NCBI GenBank assembly: GCA_963930775.1
Contig: OZ005706.1
Span: forward strand, 372,001 to 436,000
From: Cliona cf. orientalis
Taxonomy: Eukaryota; Porifera; Demospongiae; Clionaida; Clionaidae
Direction of reading: 5' to 3'
Length of the DNA stretch: 64,000 bases
Part shown: positions 31,201-42,000 of the stretch, piece by piece
Position numbering within the stretch: position 1 is the first letter of the stretch
Layout of the letters: each line of letters opens with the position of its first letter
The notes under the pieces: model-generated
The model's database searches: none
What the model was told of the DNA's origin: nothing
Seen by the model: only the letters and a program-made list of their open reading frames with translations
Position numbers and translations under genes: made by a program

Positions 31201-31629
31201 TGCAGAGATAGCAGAAACATGCACTAATAATTGTGTAAACACACTAATGAGCCACTCCCTTTCATAATTATCTCACCTCTTTTGGATTGAGGAAGTGCTG
31301 GCTGAAGTCCTTGAGTGCAGAACCAAACTGCAGGCAAATAGTAATATTAAAGTTTCATAAAGCATTCTTATGCACATATTATAAGCTTACTACTAGCTCA
31401 CCTCACTATGGGAGTCTACCATAGAAGGTAGGCTGACGCGAAACCCAACGTTCAGAGTGTGATAGGTCAGCTCATCCTGCGCGAAGGAATGTTCAAATTT
31501 TCGCGAGAATTATGCGGCGTTTGTTGGAAATAAGCGGCTCCTTACCTCCTTCTGTTTGTTCTCCTGAGGGTAGAAGTCAGGAATACCCAGCCTAGGCCGC
31601 TTTAGGGGCCGCGACTCTCGCGGAAACAT
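10246..31629 (-). CDS. MED12: Mediator complex subunit 12
   Basis: Twenty-five exons, transcription order: 31629-31546, 31476-31402, 31327-31277, 31131-30937, 30145-30059, 29806-29725, 22470-22247, 21917-21810, 21403-20735, 20603-20486, 20183-19927, 19857-19707, 19631-18368, 18231-17983, 17917-17795, 17487-17325, 17077-16607, 16361-16128, 15765-15572, 15316-15164, 14944-14794, 14107-13926, 12087-11817, 11709-11533, 11349-10246. They total 2,278 residues (human 2,177). MED12 activates CDK8-cyclin C in the Mediator kinase module in the nucleus. Visible landmarks: N-terminal RPLKRPRLG, KEEIFDNL...RAAWYIK, LLDRHEFLKWL, ILDVLDSHTF, LPL...HFLLANI-type LCEWAV region, DQWTLNNALL, LKLRLSLVGSM, ISPWDILEG...SWFGAVR. 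The C-terminus (exon 25, ~368 residues) is Gln/Met/Gly/Pro-rich, like the OPA tail. Intron 6 (22471-29724) hosts two opposite-strand genes. Confidence 0.95.
12143..12359. mobile_element. MITE family A, copy 1 (MED12 intron 22)
   Basis: A 217-bp element begins CCGTATAGCCGGAAA and ends with the inverted TTTCCGGCTATACGG, flanked by TA on both sides (12141-12142, 12360-12361). The interior is largely palindromic, with repeated GGCGGTT and TTTAAATTTGGCGG motifs. The TA target and short length fit a Tc1/mariner-type miniature element. No coding capacity. Confidence 0.85.
12985..13390. other. GC/CpG-rich island in MED12 intron 22
   Basis: This segment is full of CG dinucleotides (GCGGCGCGCGCC, GCGAGCGCGAGCGCG, GGGCGCGGCACGG), unlike the AT-rich introns around it. 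No conserved coding frame is evident. It could be an internal promoter, an unrecognised transposon or a young insertion. This rests on composition only. Confidence 0.45.
13443..13845. repeat. Long inverted repeat, ~131-bp arms, 140-bp spacer
   Basis: The left arm 13443-13573 and right arm 13714-13845 are reverse complements with about three differences by eye. Both include the motif GGCAATGCCAAAAAGTACAC or its complement. The arms are far more similar than drift would allow for an old element, so the insertion is recent or maintained. In MED12 pre-mRNA it would form a long stem. Likely a foldback transposon. Confidence 0.85.
14250..14428. mobile_element. MITE family B, copy 1 (MED12 intron 21)
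   Basis: A ~180-bp AT-rich element beginning ACCATAAAACGCGAATG and ending ATTCGTAATTTACGGT. It shares TATTTTTGGACAGC, GGCTTGTGCGAAAATTA and GCGGTACAGGGTCGTTT with copies at 29375-29560 and, more diverged, 45461-45592. TA flanks are seen. Confidence 0.75.
14432..14753. repeat. Inverted repeat, ~81-bp arms (MED12 intron 21)
   Basis: Left arm 14432-14512 and right arm 14673-14753 are near-perfect reverse complements with a 160-bp spacer. Both carry AGGAGTACATTACTAGGAG or its complement. The repeat lies directly next to the family B element. Confidence 0.8.
15878..16095. mobile_element. MITE family A, copy 2 (MED12 intron 18)
   Basis: The same CCGTATAGCCGGAAA terminus, the same GGCGGTT-rich palindromic interior and TA flanks (15876-15877, 16096-16097) as the copy at 12143. 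It lies about 30 bp from the 3' end of MED12 exon 18. Confidence 0.85.
16549..16596. repeat. Perfect 20-bp hairpin near MED12 exon 17 donor
   Basis: Arms 16549-16568 and 16577-16596 are exact reverse complements around an 8-nt loop (ACCAGCGA). The hairpin sits 10 bp downstream of the exon 17 boundary at 16607, so the stem would form right after the 5' splice site in the pre-mRNA. Confidence 0.85.
17119..17309. mobile_element. MITE family A, copy 3, degraded (MED12 intron 16)
   Basis: A shorter, more mutated copy: start CTGTATAGCCGGAAATATTGG, end CCAGCTATACATT, with some internal GGCGG motifs lost. It is the oldest-looking of the five copies. Confidence 0.75.
17569..17781. mobile_element. MITE family C, copy 1 (MED12 intron 15)
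   Basis: An element with ends CTGTAGATTGGGATATTTTCG and GCAATCTATGG. It shares TCGCCGG, GTCTAAATTCG, CACAAAATATTTTG and TCGGAAAAGGTCAT with the copy at 22056-22205. Related copies lie at about 20286-20475 and 56033-56224. Confidence 0.7.
20286..20475. mobile_element. MITE family C, diverged copy 2 (MED12 intron 10)
   Basis: The copy starts near TCGTAGACTGGGATATTTTC and ends near AATTTCCCGGTGTAC. The interior has GGGAAAGATCATCGACGAAA, as in the other copies. The ends are decayed, so the boundaries are approximate. Confidence 0.6.
22056..22205. mobile_element. MITE family C, copy 3 (MED12 intron 7)
   Basis: A 150-bp element with termini CCGTAGATCGGG and CATCTACGG, TA-flanked. The interior is shared with 17569-17781. 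It lies 40 bp from MED12 exon 7. Confidence 0.75.
22471..23649. other. MED12 intron 6, segment before the first nested gene
   Basis: No exon is seen on either strand. There is a G12 run near 22496-22507, GA tracts at 22560-22600 and a purine tract at 23090-23125. It must contain the 5' regulatory region of the nested gene that starts at 23729. Confidence 0.5.
23650..23657 (+). promoter_or_regulatory. TATA box of nested gene A
   Basis: TATAAAAG, a perfect TATA consensus, 72 bp upstream of the putative start codon at 23729. The same octamer stands upstream of the paralogue (26815), which supports real promoter use. Confidence 0.65.
23729..25946 (+). CDS. Nested gene A: MACPF-like protein with novel C-terminal region
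   Basis: Exons 23729-23744, 23823-25007, 25132-25946; 671 residues. The acceptor at 23822 is a TAGCAG tandem (NAGNAG), so one residue may vary. Residues ~20-45 are Lys/Asp-rich. Residues 60-400 look like a divergent MACPF/CDC-superfamily domain: LGLGRGVD (60-67), SSFQVR, VGTKVLTRTISFR, the THY signature (286-288, in ITHYVCAIELGA), a Ser/Ala-rich stretch, and a closing PLSSVV (from 370) with a helix. Residues 401-671 form an unfamiliar region with GPFYISC and FYINC...FKKDSY motifs and a charged tail. There is no signal peptide or hydrophobic anchor. MACPF proteins perforate membranes in immunity or attack; that role here is inference from motifs. The gene lies on the opposite strand inside MED12 intron 6, in tandem with its paralogue. 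Confidence 0.75.
25947..26814. other. Spacer between nested genes A and B
   Basis: No coding exon is recognised. It contains a dense TACATG/TGTACA palindromic microsatellite (about 26128-26182) and a SINE-like remnant directly after it. The end of the segment is the 5' region of gene B. Confidence 0.5.
26180..26400 (+). mobile_element. Possible tRNA-derived SINE remnant
   Basis: GGTGGCTCA followed closely by GGGTTCGATTCCCGG matches a tRNA/SINE head, with a canonical pol III B-box GGTTCGATTCC near 26207-26217. The usual spacing to the A-box is too short, so an internal deletion is likely. The tail runs into a T-run and CTCTTCCAGC. The far boundary is unknown. Confidence 0.35.
26815..26822 (+). 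promoter_or_regulatory. TATA box of nested gene B
   Basis: TATAAAAG, 84 bp before the last base preceding the start codon at 26906; the same octamer as in front of gene A. Confidence 0.65.
26906..29205 (+). CDS. Nested gene B: MACPF-like protein, paralogue of gene A
   Basis: Exons 26906-28151 and 28343-29205; 702 residues. The N-terminus has three imperfect STENKQ-type repeats, then a short helical stretch and a Gly/Pro linker. The MACPF-like core follows: LGLGRGVD from residue 103, KSSFQVR, NIIGTEE, GHKVMTRTASFR, FEEKLSKWILE, THY at 299-301 within GITHYVHTIKLGA, and PLHSLV from ~386 with the closing helix. The intron lies at the same place and phase (1) as in gene A, just before GPF-x-I-x-C. 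The C-terminal half (416-702) keeps FFINC...FKLDGY and YTTSCK-x-S, aligning with gene A. No signal peptide. Pore formation or immune function is inference; the key membrane-inserting segments were not tested. Confidence 0.75.
29375..29560. mobile_element. MITE family B, copy 2 (MED12 intron 6)
   Basis: Ends CCGTAAATTGTGAATATTTCG and CGAAATATTCGCGATTTACGG, TA-flanked, ~186 bp. The interior matches the copy at 14250-14428. It lies between nested gene B and MED12 exon 6. Confidence 0.8.
29888..30037. mobile_element. MITE family D, copy 1 (MED12 intron 5)
   Basis: It carries the family D core TTTCTGGTAAAGGTCGTCA and ends in GTATTCAATTAACTACGG. It shares GCGTTAAATTGGATCATGTG with the copy at 30327-30499. 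Confidence 0.7.
30327..30499. mobile_element. MITE family D, copy 2 (MED12 intron 4)
   Basis: Ends CCATACTTAATCTAATA and TTCGATTAACTATGG, with the core TTTCTGGTAAAGGTCGTCA. It is separated from copy 1 by MED12 exon 5. Confidence 0.75.
30514..30919. mobile_element. Inverted-repeat element F, copy 1 (MED12 intron 4)
   Basis: A ~406-bp element. The left end AGGCCACACAAACTAAATTC and the right end GAATTTAGTTTGTGTGGCCT are inverted copies; the similarity extends through CACTGTT...GTCACCG. A second, diverged copy lies at 54582-54863. No transposase is seen. Confidence 0.8.
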
Positions 31630-33085
31630 CTCTTCTCTTCTTCTCCTTCAAGCGTACCACTGTTTCATATTTCTTGATGACGTAGTTTCGTATAATTAGA
31701 GAACAATGCTCGATAATGATATTCATTGCCTCACCTGTTAATCAAATAAGCGCCTTGAGAAAGAAGTGTATGATTATGTTTGGGAGGTTAATTGAAACCC
31801 AGCCGCAAAAGGGTCAGTTGAGAAACAAAGATCGCGTGTCAAGAAGAACGGCTGGTGAGTCATAAATTATTTAAAACTATGTTCCCCACCTCTATGAAGT
31901 AGCAGCATCCCTGCTAACATCAACGTTGTTGTGTTTCTACATCGAAAGTTAAAGCGAGATCACTTTTTCCTGGAGCTGTCTGTGTAGCTTTTGTGACTAA
32001 AAAAAGCTATCGTTATATGATCCTGTTGAGCTTTCTAGCGATGTACTGTACGTTTGTGTTCAGTATTGCACCACACAGCCCCTAGGAGATCAGAGAAAAT
32101 TATCTTTGATTTGCACACGTTTAGACGTGCAAAACCGTCCAAAAATCATCTTTCTGTTGAAGATGAAATCTGCTCTGTTGATTTATAAACAGTGCTCGAC
32201 CGAGTAGCGTGAATTTCAACTATTTCTTTCTCGTATGGGTTCTCTGTGGCTAAAATTGATTGTTGGTACCTTCCTCCTATGTATGATTTTGTATGATTTC
32301 TGCATGCATAGCCTTGCACTGAGTTCAAAGCTACGTAGCTATAGCTTTGAATATGCAGGAGTACAGCTGGTAGTTCAGACTGAAAATTTAGGTACTGCGT
32401 GTCTGATATGTGTGTTGTTTACTGTTTAACTGTTTCTCCACATGCTTAGCTGCACTTGTCACTCTGTTATTCAATAGTTATTTAGCTACATTAAATAATA
32501 AACAAACCACCAGCCCTAGCCCTCCCTCTCGTCTAACACCGCCTTGATACAACAAGTACAGGTACTTTTTATAGCTTTTTTTCCTCGTAGCTTGCTGATA
32601 TGTAGTTTGTCCCCTGAGGGCCCTTTCCTGATTATTAATAATTTTATGCCTCCAGTGAAATTATTGGTCAACTTTCAATAAGCCTTATCAGGTTACAAGT
32701 ATTTACAATTTTGGGGTTTTTTCTTTGAAATTTTATAGCAGTTTTTGTGACGAATGTGATAGGGGGTATACTGTTGTCTAACAAATTTTTAATTTTTATG
32801 GTTAGTTATTATTGGTTAACCTCTAGGGTGTGTATACGTGTGAGTAGTGAATTGGGAGTTGATCTACTAAATGGAGCTCAACTGTTTCAGTTGGCTTAGC
32901 TGTGCATGTATGAGCATGGTTGACATTGCCTTCATCTTTCACTGTCAATACTTCATCCTCCCAAGTTTATGAAATTGTAACTGTATAAACTTTATGTTTT
33001 TTGATGTCTTTCCGACGCTATGCACACATTTGTTTAAAATTCCAACAGGGCACTGAACTAGAACACTACCACGTGTCGGTCAGTC
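31630..33085. promoter_or_regulatory. Divergent intergenic region MED12 / UNC80
   Basis: These 1.46 kb separate the MED12 and UNC80 start codons and must hold both promoters. No coding exon is recognised. A splice-acceptor-like CCAACAG ends at about 33048, just before the UNC80 exon, and an in-frame TAG at 33059-33061 precedes its ATG. UNC80 therefore probably has a 5'UTR intron here. No TATA box was noticed. Confidence 0.55.
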
Positions 33086-36000
33086 ATGGCAGCAAGACAC
33101 CAGCCCATGTTCGAAGCTCCTTTCCGGAGCGCCAACGATCTCCCCTCCTCCAAGAAAGATGCAGCAGCTTCCAGTTCAGCTCCGTCCTCCACCAAAGGGG
33201 CAAAATGGTCGGCACTCAAGTGGGCTCTGAAATTCACTGCTTCTTCCCCCGAACCTCCCCCCGATGAAAATCTCCAGTTGCCCCGAGTGTACATCCCCCC
33301 GGAGGTGCAGTACCACCAGTGCTTCAAGGAGTTGGACCACCTAAGGCAGCTGCTCGATGAAGTGAGCAGCCGAAGCAATTCTCTCACTGCCTTATTAGAG
33401 CGTGAGGGAGAGAGTGGAGGGACGGGGGTGAGGGGCGATCTTGTTGCGTCAGTCGGTGATGTCCCGGCGGCTGCTTCAAGTTGTCTCGACGACTCTTACT
33501 CGGCCGGTGCTGAGTCAGCAGTCCAGCCGCCTTCTGTGAAGCCCTATCAGGAATTCTTGGACATGTTCATCAGTCTTTTTCTTCACTCGGACTTCCTCAC
33601 GTTTCTGGGTGGAGTTTCGGCAGATATCGACCCATTTTCCATCATCAGCTCGTTTGTGAAAAAAAACTGCCCGGATACGACAATCTTTCGACGCGTGTGT
33701 GTGTCCCCGAAATACATCGCGAGTCAGATTCCCGATTCACATGACACCAATATCTACAAGAATATTCCAGTGAACCAGCTGGCGAGATTTTGTGACTTGG
33801 CAGTTCTTCGATTCCTTTCCACCGTGACTGAGCACACAAGCAGAGAATCTGTCATCTGGGCTCTCGAGTATCTGTACAATCTCCTTGACTCTCTCCATGC
33901 GTCCCTTACCAGGCTAAACTCCTACGGTTGGTATGGGGCTCCGCCCCTGCGGACTCGGAAGGGAACGGCCATGGGGCGTCAGAGCATCACATACGCGTTC
34001 CCTCCCACTCCAGCACAGCTACAGTCTGCTAGTGCCTTTGGTGCTCCGCCGGTGGTCATTGTTGGAACTCCGCCCATTAGCCCCTCCCACACCTATAGCA
34101 CGTCACCCAGTCCAGAGCCAAATTTTGACCGATATGGTACGTCATTTCTCGACCCAGAGACTGGACAAGTAAGCCCGGCCCTCAGCTCCGGTGGTGCAGC
34201 TGGCATCTCTTTAGCAGGGAAGAGGGGGAGAGACTCATTCCCCCCGACATCTTCCGATTCCCCCTTTCGACGTCGTCAACGGAGAATCAGTCGAGAAGAG
34301 TTTCATGGTGGTGGCATTTTGAAACCTCCTCTAGAGCATCACCATCATCACCCGTCACCACCGCGGATTCACCCATCACACTCGTGGGGGGAGGGGGGAG
34401 GGGGGCACATCACACCCACCTCCCCCTTGTCTCCCTCCTCCTCTATCTCCCCCGCAGATTCCCTGGGGGAAATCCGCGCACCCCCTCCTCCCCCCGCAGT
34501 CCATCTCCCGTCCCCCTCCCGTCAAAGCATGCAGAGTATTCCGGAAGAAGATGACAGAGATTTGTCGTTAACGTTGTCTGTCCCCCGTGGGGCAGACAGT
34601 CCGACTCCAGGAGGTGCACCACAGGCGAGGAGTTCACCAGAGGCAATCGAGTTTAACTCCCCTCCCCCTCCTTCGTCATTTTCAGAAATCAACCACCTGG
34701 GCTCGCCACCATCTCGCGATCGAGCAACTCGATCAAGATCACCTCCTTCCGTTGCCTCTCAGCTTCTTGGTGTCATTCGAGAAGAAACTGATAATGGCTC
34801 CCCTTCTTCTAAATCTGCCGCTGTCGCAGTGCCACCGAGGTCAGATATTCGCAGTCCAAGCCCAGGTCTCTCTGGCGTCATCTCTCCAACATCATCGTGT
34901 AGTAGCATCGGAGAAGAGGAGGAGGTGCGGTCAAAACCCCTGGGGGCGTCGATCAAGCCACCGGACCCCAAGGATATACCGAGAGTCAACATTCAGATGG
35001 AGCTGGACACTTTGATGAATGGAGAAGGTAGGATCAGTCTGTTGGCCATCCTTCACGCTGTCTCAAGGCTGCCTCAGACCCAGGAGCTGTGGCTGGGAAA
35101 TATGGGAGAAAAGTGTTTCACGATCATTCAGCTTTGCATGGATCTTGGTCTTCGAATGAGTGCAGGAGATGATACTCTACCCAAGCCCCCTCCCCCTTCT
35201 TCGACTACTAGTGCTGTGGTGGCCCCCGGGGGGCCCCCTCTGTCGGGGCAGGACAGAAGAAAGCAATTTCAGAGCCAGAAAAATCCCGCATTTCACGAAC
35301 ACACCACCACTGAAGAGAAGCCGAGTAAGACACACAGCCAGTACGTCGTCGAATTTTCTGTACGCGCTCTGATTCGCTGCGCCACAAGCCTGATTGTCGG
35401 TTGCACCAGTGAGCCTAATCTTTGCAAGCTGAGGCACGTCCACCTCCCGGACCAGTCCATCTCCACCTACAACACCCTCACCCGCCTTCTCAAGAGGGTC
35501 TATACCTTCTCTCCTCTCCGCTTCAGGCAGGCCCTGTGCGATTTCGCCAAGCCGTCGGGATCTTCTTGTCGGAGGCTGTTCCAGTTCCTTCACATCATGC
35601 TGCAGTATTGCGCTCAGCCCCTCGACGGGGGGCGTGTCAATGTCTTCCTCGTGACCATTGTGTCTGCCGTCCTTCGGGAGACTGTCGATCGATTGGCTCA
35701 GCTGGACATCACAGAGGCATCCATACAAAATGTAAGCCACTAAAATTAAATTTTATCACATGTGTGTCCCCCCCCTAAAAAACATATAGATTTAAATTTG
35801 GATTGGGGGTCATGCCTGGCATCCCCCTTGATTCTATAATATTCTATAGTATCATTGCAAACTCCCCATTATTTTTACTAACTACACTATTGGTTGTAGT
35901 TAATCATGCATTACCTGTGCTTTGACATCAAAAAAATGCTGTTTGTATTCCACCACGAGTGGGTAGTGGACCTCCCGAGATAGCAGCAGACAAATTGGTC

Positions 36001-39000
36001 CCTTTTACTCAATTTGGGGATCTAGTACATACAGTACCTCATATTGTACTGCTGTGTAGTGTAGACTAGGACAGAGGAAGTGTGTAGCTGACAGAGACAA
36101 ATGAGCTGATGGGTTGTCAAGCTCACTGAAGTCACATACTTATGTCTGTCAAGTGTAGAGATAGTATGCACACGTGTACTGCCGCATGATGTCGAGTAGT
36201 TAGGCTGTGACCATAAGCTCCGAGAATAGCTTCTCCTTTTACAGTAGAGAACAATAATATAGTACATGCATATGTATGGATTGCATGTATTTACACGTGT
36301 ATTGTGATAACTAAGCAGCTGTTTCTCGTTACTGAGTATGGACATGTACATGTACATGTAGTTATATCACATGACATATTATTGTACATGTATGAATATG
36401 GGGATGTGGGGGCGTGGTATGACCCCCAGGAATGATTTGCTAATTGATTGGTTAATTGGAGAGGGCCTCGGGTTAGTGGTGTCCATTACTAGATTTTATT
36501 GCTTTTTGATTGGTGGTGGTGGCACGAAAAAAGTGAATTAGTGATGTGATGTGGTGCATAATAATATTCATGAGAGAGAGTCTCTCTCTCGGAGATGGAG
36601 TCTGAGAGGAAATTTATGCACGTATCGATACTCTAGAGCTGTATCTGTTTCCATACAGGACACACACAATATATATATTCTCACTCATACACTCACTACT
36701 CACAAGAATCCATTATTTACGTATGATATTTCTTGTTTTCCCTCCTCTGCAGAGCATTGTGAGCGAGGCGTGTGGCTTCTTTCAGTATGCCCAGCAGTTA
36801 TTCGTCTCAGACTCGCTGGCCGAGAACCTTAGATTTCAGCACCTGCACATGTACATCCACCGCATCGCACTGTCGGTTATCCTGCCTCCGAGGCCACGCC
36901 CACAAGACAGGAAGCAATTTGGAGGACTGCCGACAACTTCACCAGCTGCAGGCGAAAGCACTCCAAATACTCAAAAAACTGCACTGTCAGCAGATAGAGG
37001 TCTCAGTGAAGCCACACCCACCAAGATGGCCACGCCCACCAAGGTTGGAGCTGCTGGGAGACCTGCGTCTCGGAAGCTACTCAAACAGGCCACGTTTGCC
37101 ATTGGATTCTCTTCCACCCCCGGGGGATCTTCATCAAACGGAGGGGGACAGGAGAAGCCACGCCCACGAAGCGAGTCTCTTGATCTACCATCACCCGCCT
37201 CGCTGACCCCCACCGAGAGTAAGGGGGCGGGGCATCAGTCTGGGGGGAAATCCCGTCGTGCCCAGTGGACGAAGCAGCAGAGCGTACACAGTGATCCAAG
37301 TAGTTCTATTGTGGCAGCTGCTGGTAGTGGTGGTGGTGGCAGTGATATGGTGGATGACTTAGGCAGAAGAGACGTGGGTGGAGAGAGGGAGTGGAGGGGA
37401 CTGAATCTCACTCTTCTCCGGAGCAGAATACAGCGACTGATGGTTGTGATGAACGCATCGGAGCCCGGCTCTATCCCAAACGCTGGCATGCTAGCATCTC
37501 TCGTCGACCTGGTATGATTGATAATAATTTTTGTGTTGTTTGTTACTTTTTAAAGGTATTTACTGTTGTAGCATGTGTCACGATCACATAGCTAGCTAGC
37601 TAGCTAGCTGTTGTATCACATAACTACAAGTAACATGAGTATGTACATGATATGAGTACATGTACATGTACTTGTATACATGTATACATGTGGTTTATAG
37701 TGACACATGATGATAAATATTTTATTGGTGGTTCCCGAAGCTTACAAAAATCTTGCAGCCATTTCCCAAACATTTATATGCTACAGTACTGACTGGCACT
37801 GTACTAGCTATAGTACCCAAAGTGAAGCCAAATGTCTAGTATAAGGAACCCTGCCCTGTCTATGCATGCATACATGGACGCCATTGCTCACTCATCTTTT
37901 TCGTTTCTCCTTTTCTAGGGAGGCAAATCTTCGGTTGTGTCTCGAGCCATGGTGTTCCTTGAGTGCGCCCTCTTCGTGAACAAGCTTGCGTCCGATTCCC
38001 CTACCGTATGGATGGAACAGAACCGGGACTCCCCCCTCGTTTACAACGTCACCAAGAACATTCACAAGTGGGGGGAGGCCATCGCTGACAGAATGAGAAT
38101 CGTTGAGCTGAAGGAGAGAGACATACTCCTGCGATTGACCGAGGGAAAGACAGACACTGAACAGTCGCCAGCCTGCCTACCAGAAGAACCGATTTTTCCA
38201 GACGAGCAAGACACGAGTTTGGATGCCACTGCTGGTGAATCGAAAGACAACTTGCAGACCATATCGTATGCCATCAAGATGTCCGCCTGTATACTGCTAT
38301 TGGAAATCACACGATTTCTCAGAAATCCTCCCGATCATTTTGTCAATGTGGGGACCTCGATTTCTCAAGTGAGCACACCTCGAGTCAGTGTCACAAATAT
38401 CGATCGAAAGATATCCAATGCCAGCATAGTTTCTACTGACACAGAGGCCATGGGAGTGGGTGGAGGGGGAATCCTCCGGGGGGCCACTGGAAGTTTGGGA
38501 CGACCCCCTCGATTGGGCCACTTTGGTAGCAGCTTGTCTGTCGAGGATGCTGAGGGGTCCGCCTTTGATAATTATTATGGACGAAGTGTCTCCATCGAGG
38601 AAGGGGCGGGAGTGGGAGTGGGGTCGTCTAGTCCGAAGAAAAAGCGAGCATCGGTGTACCTTCGTGTGACGGCCACAGGGGGGACCTCAGGGGGCGTGTC
38701 GAGAACAACATCAATACGGAAACAGCCCAGAATGGTACATCTTGGAAGCTCCACTACTAGCGATCACCACGGCAGTTTAAACCAACGATCACCAAATGCT
38801 GGTCGAAGGCCGAGAAAGTCAGCTGCCCTCCATACATCATTCTACACCGGCACTCGATCAAGAAGACCTTCACATGTGGGTTCCACCACTGTTGGGAGCT
38901 ATCATCCTGTGCCGCCAAAGTATCGTCGAAAATCGGTTGGAGCAGCTGTCTTCTCTAAGGAGAGAGAGGTCATACATGATAACGAGTTCCCACCCACCTT

Positions 39001-42000
39001 CACTTCCTCTCAACAACATCACATTGCACCAGCACCTTCTCCTACGAAAGCTTCTCCTAGCTCATCGTTCCTCAGCTCAACATCGATATCGTTTGGCCAG
39101 AAACTGAGGAGATCTGCTCAGCGTGCTTTTCGACGGGGACACCGTTCCAACTCGAAGCGACTCCATTCTGAGAGTGCCCTCTCCCCGAGCAGCAGTCCTG
39201 GACCCGCTCCAAGAAAGAGACTGATGTCTGGGAGACGCCCTAGCATCGGCGCCAGTAGCATCGCACAAAGCATCGGACTACACCTACTGACTCCCGAGGA
39301 AAGCAGGAAGAAATTTCCCTGGCTAGATATTGTCGAACACTTAGTTCTTGCAGATTCTACGAACCCAGAGGCTCGCGTGAGGCATGCACAGACGTGCAAA
39401 GCGTTGACAGCTGCTCTCAATATGATCTATTCGAGCACTTACGAGCAGGAAAATGAAGAAAATCAGACGGACGGTAATAAACGGACATCAGCTAGTGCCC
39501 TCCCCAAGAAGTCGATGTCGAGGAGTTTGAGCACCCTCTTTGCTCAGCAGCTCTCGTTGGCAGAGTCAGATCTGGACACAAGTCCACCAGCAGTGAGGCC
39601 AGGAAGATTCTCGCAAGCCCCACGCTCCACAAGCTTACCCTCGGTGAGAAGAAGAACGCTGCAAAAGTCGAGAAGCATAACAGCTGTTCGATTGATATCT
39701 GTCCCTTCAACGATATCGTCTGTATCTGCGTCTCTCCCCTCCTCCTCAGTCTCTGACCCCCTGGCCAGGCTCTCCTTTGCAAACATGAACTACGCTCAGT
39801 TCACGAGCAGCTTTCTGGTGGCCACGGCCCCCGGGAGCAGCGAGGGGGGAATCGAGCTTTTTCTGGAGGAAGAATCATCGTACCCCCGACCCTACCTCCT
39901 GGCTGAGCTGGACAGACAGCGGAGGGAGTATGTGAGAAATGAGTACCAGGGTCTCCTCCACGCCCCCCTCTCTGTTCTCATCCACGCCGCCCCCATTCTG
40001 CACGAGAACACATTCACAGTCCTCAAGTCAGTCGTCTGGGACCTGTTACTGGACTCTGACCCAGAACTGGCGAAAACAGCCGGTATGGAATGGCATAATT
40101 AATAATATACAATTTCTGTAGGTACATGTACATATATACGTATAGCTACTTGTAAATGAGCAAAATTTGAGATGTAATCCTGGTTCGAATGCCCTAGTTG
40201 AATTCCATAGTGAATCAGTTATTAGTTCCAGTGCTGGGAAAAGTACTACCAAATTGTCCATGTACACGTAATTTTACACTGATATCAATTTTTTTTAATT
40301 GTGCTTGTGTGCTTGTGCTTGTGTGTGTTCTCAGCCGTGTTCTTTCTGCTGATTGGGGCCAAAGAGACGGAGAAGGTGATGGAGGGGTTCATTCAGGAGC
40401 AGATCTCATGGGCAGCAGTGGCAACGGACAGAGGACACTGGGACGCCATTCGAAGGTTCAAAGTTCTCTGGGACTCCCGTTACCACGTCTGGCCAAGGAT
40501 GGAGGAGAGAGCTCAGAAGACGTTCAACGCCAACAGCGACTCTGAGGACGGAAAGAGAGAAGTACGTGCAAGTGTGTGTGTGTGTACATGTATGCAATGC
40601 AATTTATGGTAGTTTTGATATATTAGTGCTATATGTATATAGTTCTCATAAAGATTATAATTTCCATGATCATCCAAACTAGAGGTAGCTATGTAGAGTT
40701 GTGCTATCTCTTAATTGTGTAAACTAACTTCTGGAGTGATACACCTCTATGACCAGCTATGATAAAAGGGACCATCAATTTTGGGATTTTTAGTTTGTAG
40801 CATAAAGTAGCTTGCTGTATGTATGTGTTTGTGCCCTTACACTGGTACAAGCTATACTCACTACTGAATTTGATTTTGTTTCCTACTATAATACTATCTT
40901 CCCCAAAATTAATGGTCATAACAGTCATATGTGTACATTGTATATACTCCATAGATATCACTATGATAATCATGTGTTTTTTTTTTTTGGTGAGTTTACA
41001 CTATCCATGTGTACTCTACTGCAGGATAAACAGCAGACGATTGGCTACTCTCTCCCGGCCAATCTTCTCGGACACAGCGGCTCCTCCCCTCCCTTCCCTC
41101 CGTGGGAACCTGCCTCCGTCTGTACCAACAAGTCATGTGACTCGAACCCGGCCAAGTGCTACCATCACACGAGGCTGGCGCCGATCGTTCACGGAGAAGA
41201 GATCAGTGAGAAAGTTCAAACCTTCAACGTGTCTGGAGTTAGCATGCCCCAGGAGGCCTCCAGCAAACCAGCCAACGTCTACCTCGGCTTTGAGAGTGAA
41301 GAACAAGATGGTATGCCATGAATGAATGAATGCGCTATATTATGTTTGTGTATAGTGCATGTCAGTCGCTGATTCTGTGCTATTTTGTAGTGGGTATGGT
41401 CAACAAAATCTTATTGTACATCATGACATGTACTCACTGTGATTGCTACTCCGTGGATACAGATCCTAGGTGGCTGATTTTTTTTTTTTTTTTACTATTT
41501 TCCTCCCCTCCCCCCTCTGTGCAGGGAACATCGAATATTGGGAGGCAGTGGAGCCTACCCTCTTCCCCCACTCCCTCTTTCCCCTCACTCGTTTCGTGGT
41601 CATGTCCCTGAGCCCCCCGAGGGGGCATAGACGTCATGGCCCCCCACCACACTACCCCCCACAAGACAGCCACAACAGTTCATCGGTTGGAGTCAGTGAA
41701 CTGGCTAGACAGATCGTATGGGACTGCATGGTTGAGGATCCGAGGCTTTTCTTCCGAACCCTGCTGAATCAGTTCAACAGGCTGGTTGCCGATCCAAAGT
41801 GCAAGAGCTCCCATCTTGACCAATTACTGGTTAGTATACAATATACGTAAATACTATGAGGACTAATTTTTACTGATTCTGCAAAACAGTGTGCTTTGAG
41901 TATGTTTGTCCGTCTGCTGTGTACCAGTCAGAGAATGCACCTGCTCACTCACTCAGGAGCTGATGATGACTGTTTAGAAAGCGCTGCTATCAATAATATT

